Source: Candidatus Omnitrophota bacterium (GTDB lineage: Bacteria; Omnitrophota; Gorgyraeia; Gygaellales; Profunditerraquicolaceae). Taken from it: a DNA stretch of 5,227 bases. Under the pieces are notes generated by a model. That model did no database searches. It was not told the DNA's origin and was given only the letters and a program-made list of their open reading frames with translations. Positions 4,686-5,227 of the stretch are shown piece after piece. Position 1 is the first letter of the stretch. Each line of letters starts with the position of its first letter. Location of the stretch: NCBI GenBank assembly GCA_028716305.1, contig JAQUQA010000093.1:1-5227 (forward strand). Reading direction: 5' to 3'. The position numbers and the translations under genes are program-made.

Positions 4686-5227
4686 TTAAACTATTGCCAC
4701 AGTTTTATCCCCTTTAGCAACTTTTCCGATGACCCATGACCTGACCCGCATCCTGGAAAGCCCTAAGACAATTGCCTTTGCCGCCGCAGGATCCACAACC
4801 AGAACCATGCCAATCCCCATATTTAACGTATGGTAGATCTCTTTATCGCTAATCCCGCCTCTTGCCTGGATCACCTGAAATATCTTCGGCACCACCCAGG
4901 AACCTTTCTGGATCCGGGCGCTTAAGTGCGCGGGGAGGATCCTGGCAATCTTGTCGTAAAAGGCGCCGCCGGTGATGTTGGCAATCCCTCTGATCACCGT
5001 ATTGCGTCGTGCGTATTGCGTATTGCGTAATAGCTCCAGAACGGGCTTAACGTAGATCCTGGTAGGCTTAAGCAGTTCGCCGCTGAGCTTCTTCAGTTCG
5101 TTTTCGGAAAAAACCTTGCGCACCAGAGAATAACCGTTGGAATGCAGGCCGCTTGCCTCCAGCCCGATCACCAGGTCCCCGGCCCGGATCGCGGAACCGT
5201 CAATGATCTTCTTTCTTTCGGCTACCC
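4686..5227 (-). CDS. purM: Phosphoribosylformylglycinamidine cyclo-ligase (AIR synthetase), C-terminal part
   Basis: PurM closes the imidazole ring, turning FGAM into AIR with ATP, the fifth step of purine synthesis. The window cuts the gene, leaving 179 residues, about half of a normal protein of roughly 345. The visible part begins VAERKKIIDGSAIRAGD and has the conserved SGLHSNGYSLVRKV, then PTRIYVKPVLELL, ITGGAF, and near the end YHTLNMGIGMVLVV, typical of the C-terminal PurM domain. The frame is open to the window edge, so the start is outside. Two oddities are visible. A seven-base tandem repeat encodes residues around RNTQYARRNT, lengthening the loop before GIANITGG by about seven residues. 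The loop itself reads IANITGGAFYDKIAR where many PurM proteins have IAHITGGGF..NIPR. The stop codon is followed after 15 bases by the SPFH gene. The family call is secure; whether the enzyme is fully active cannot be judged. Confidence 0.96.
   Translation of the reverse strand, partial: VAERKKIIDGSAIRAGDLVIGLEASGLHSNGYSLVRKVFSENELKKLSGELLKPTRIYVKPVLELLRNTQYARRNTVIRGIANITGGAFYDKIARILPAHLSARIQKGSWVVPKIFQVIQARGGISDKEIYHTLNMGIGMVLVVDPAAAKAIVLGLSRMRVRSWVIGKVAKGDKTVAIV
5001..5028. repeat. Four-unit heptamer array inside purM
   Basis: Plus-strand units of exactly seven bases: ATTGCGT, CGTGCGT, ATTGCGT, ATTGCGT. On the coding strand it is read as part of RNTQYARRNT with no frame break. The length, 28 bases and four units, matches the arrays in purD and in the purD leader, though the unit sequence differs. 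Confidence 0.92.

Overview
All recognisable genes lie on the minus strand and read right to left as one tightly packed run: the C-terminal half of purM, an SPFH/stomatin-like membrane protein, a 332-bp gene-free gap, purD, purE, a fused Sua5/YrdC plus low-molecular-weight phosphatase gene, rpiB, and the first codons of a gene that looks like glyA. Gaps between genes are 15, 332, 99, 16 and 31 bases, and the last pair overlaps by 13 bases. Most starts have good purine-rich ribosome sites. No plus-strand gene was found.

The content is bacterial core metabolism: de novo purine synthesis (PurM, PurD, PurE), one-carbon supply (probable GlyA), the pentose phosphate pathway (RpiB) and tRNA t6A synthesis (Sua5 domain). 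The order Sua5, phosphatase, rpiB, glyA matches the ywlC-ywlE-rpiB-glyA neighbourhood known from Bacillus subtilis, but here the first two are one protein and the block is attached to purine genes. Protein style and mixed base composition fit an uncultured candidate-phylum bacterium such as Omnitrophota. That assignment is a guess from pattern memory, not a search result.

The unusual material is not a new gene system but repeats and structure. (1) The gap between the SPFH gene and purD holds a roughly 180-bp imperfect inverted repeat that can fold into a three-way junction: a long closing stem, a nested double hairpin and a second GC-rich hairpin. It could be a mobile MITE-like palindrome, a structured leader RNA, or a terminator complex. 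(2) Four places carry short arrays of seven-base repeats, each with a different unit: inside purM, inside purD, in the purD leader, and as an inverted array between purD and purE. The two coding arrays sit where the family normally has a short loop, and each appears to add about seven residues, that is 21 bases or three units, so the frame is kept.

Layout by position: 1-35 glyA start; 23-484 rpiB; 516-1577 Sua5-phosphatase fusion; 1594-2073 purE; 2074-2172 gap with the inverted heptamer hairpin; 2173-3462 purD; 3463-3794 gap with heptamer array, an unexplained stretch, the branched palindrome and a possible terminator; 3795-4670 SPFH protein; 4686-5227 purM, cut by the window edge.
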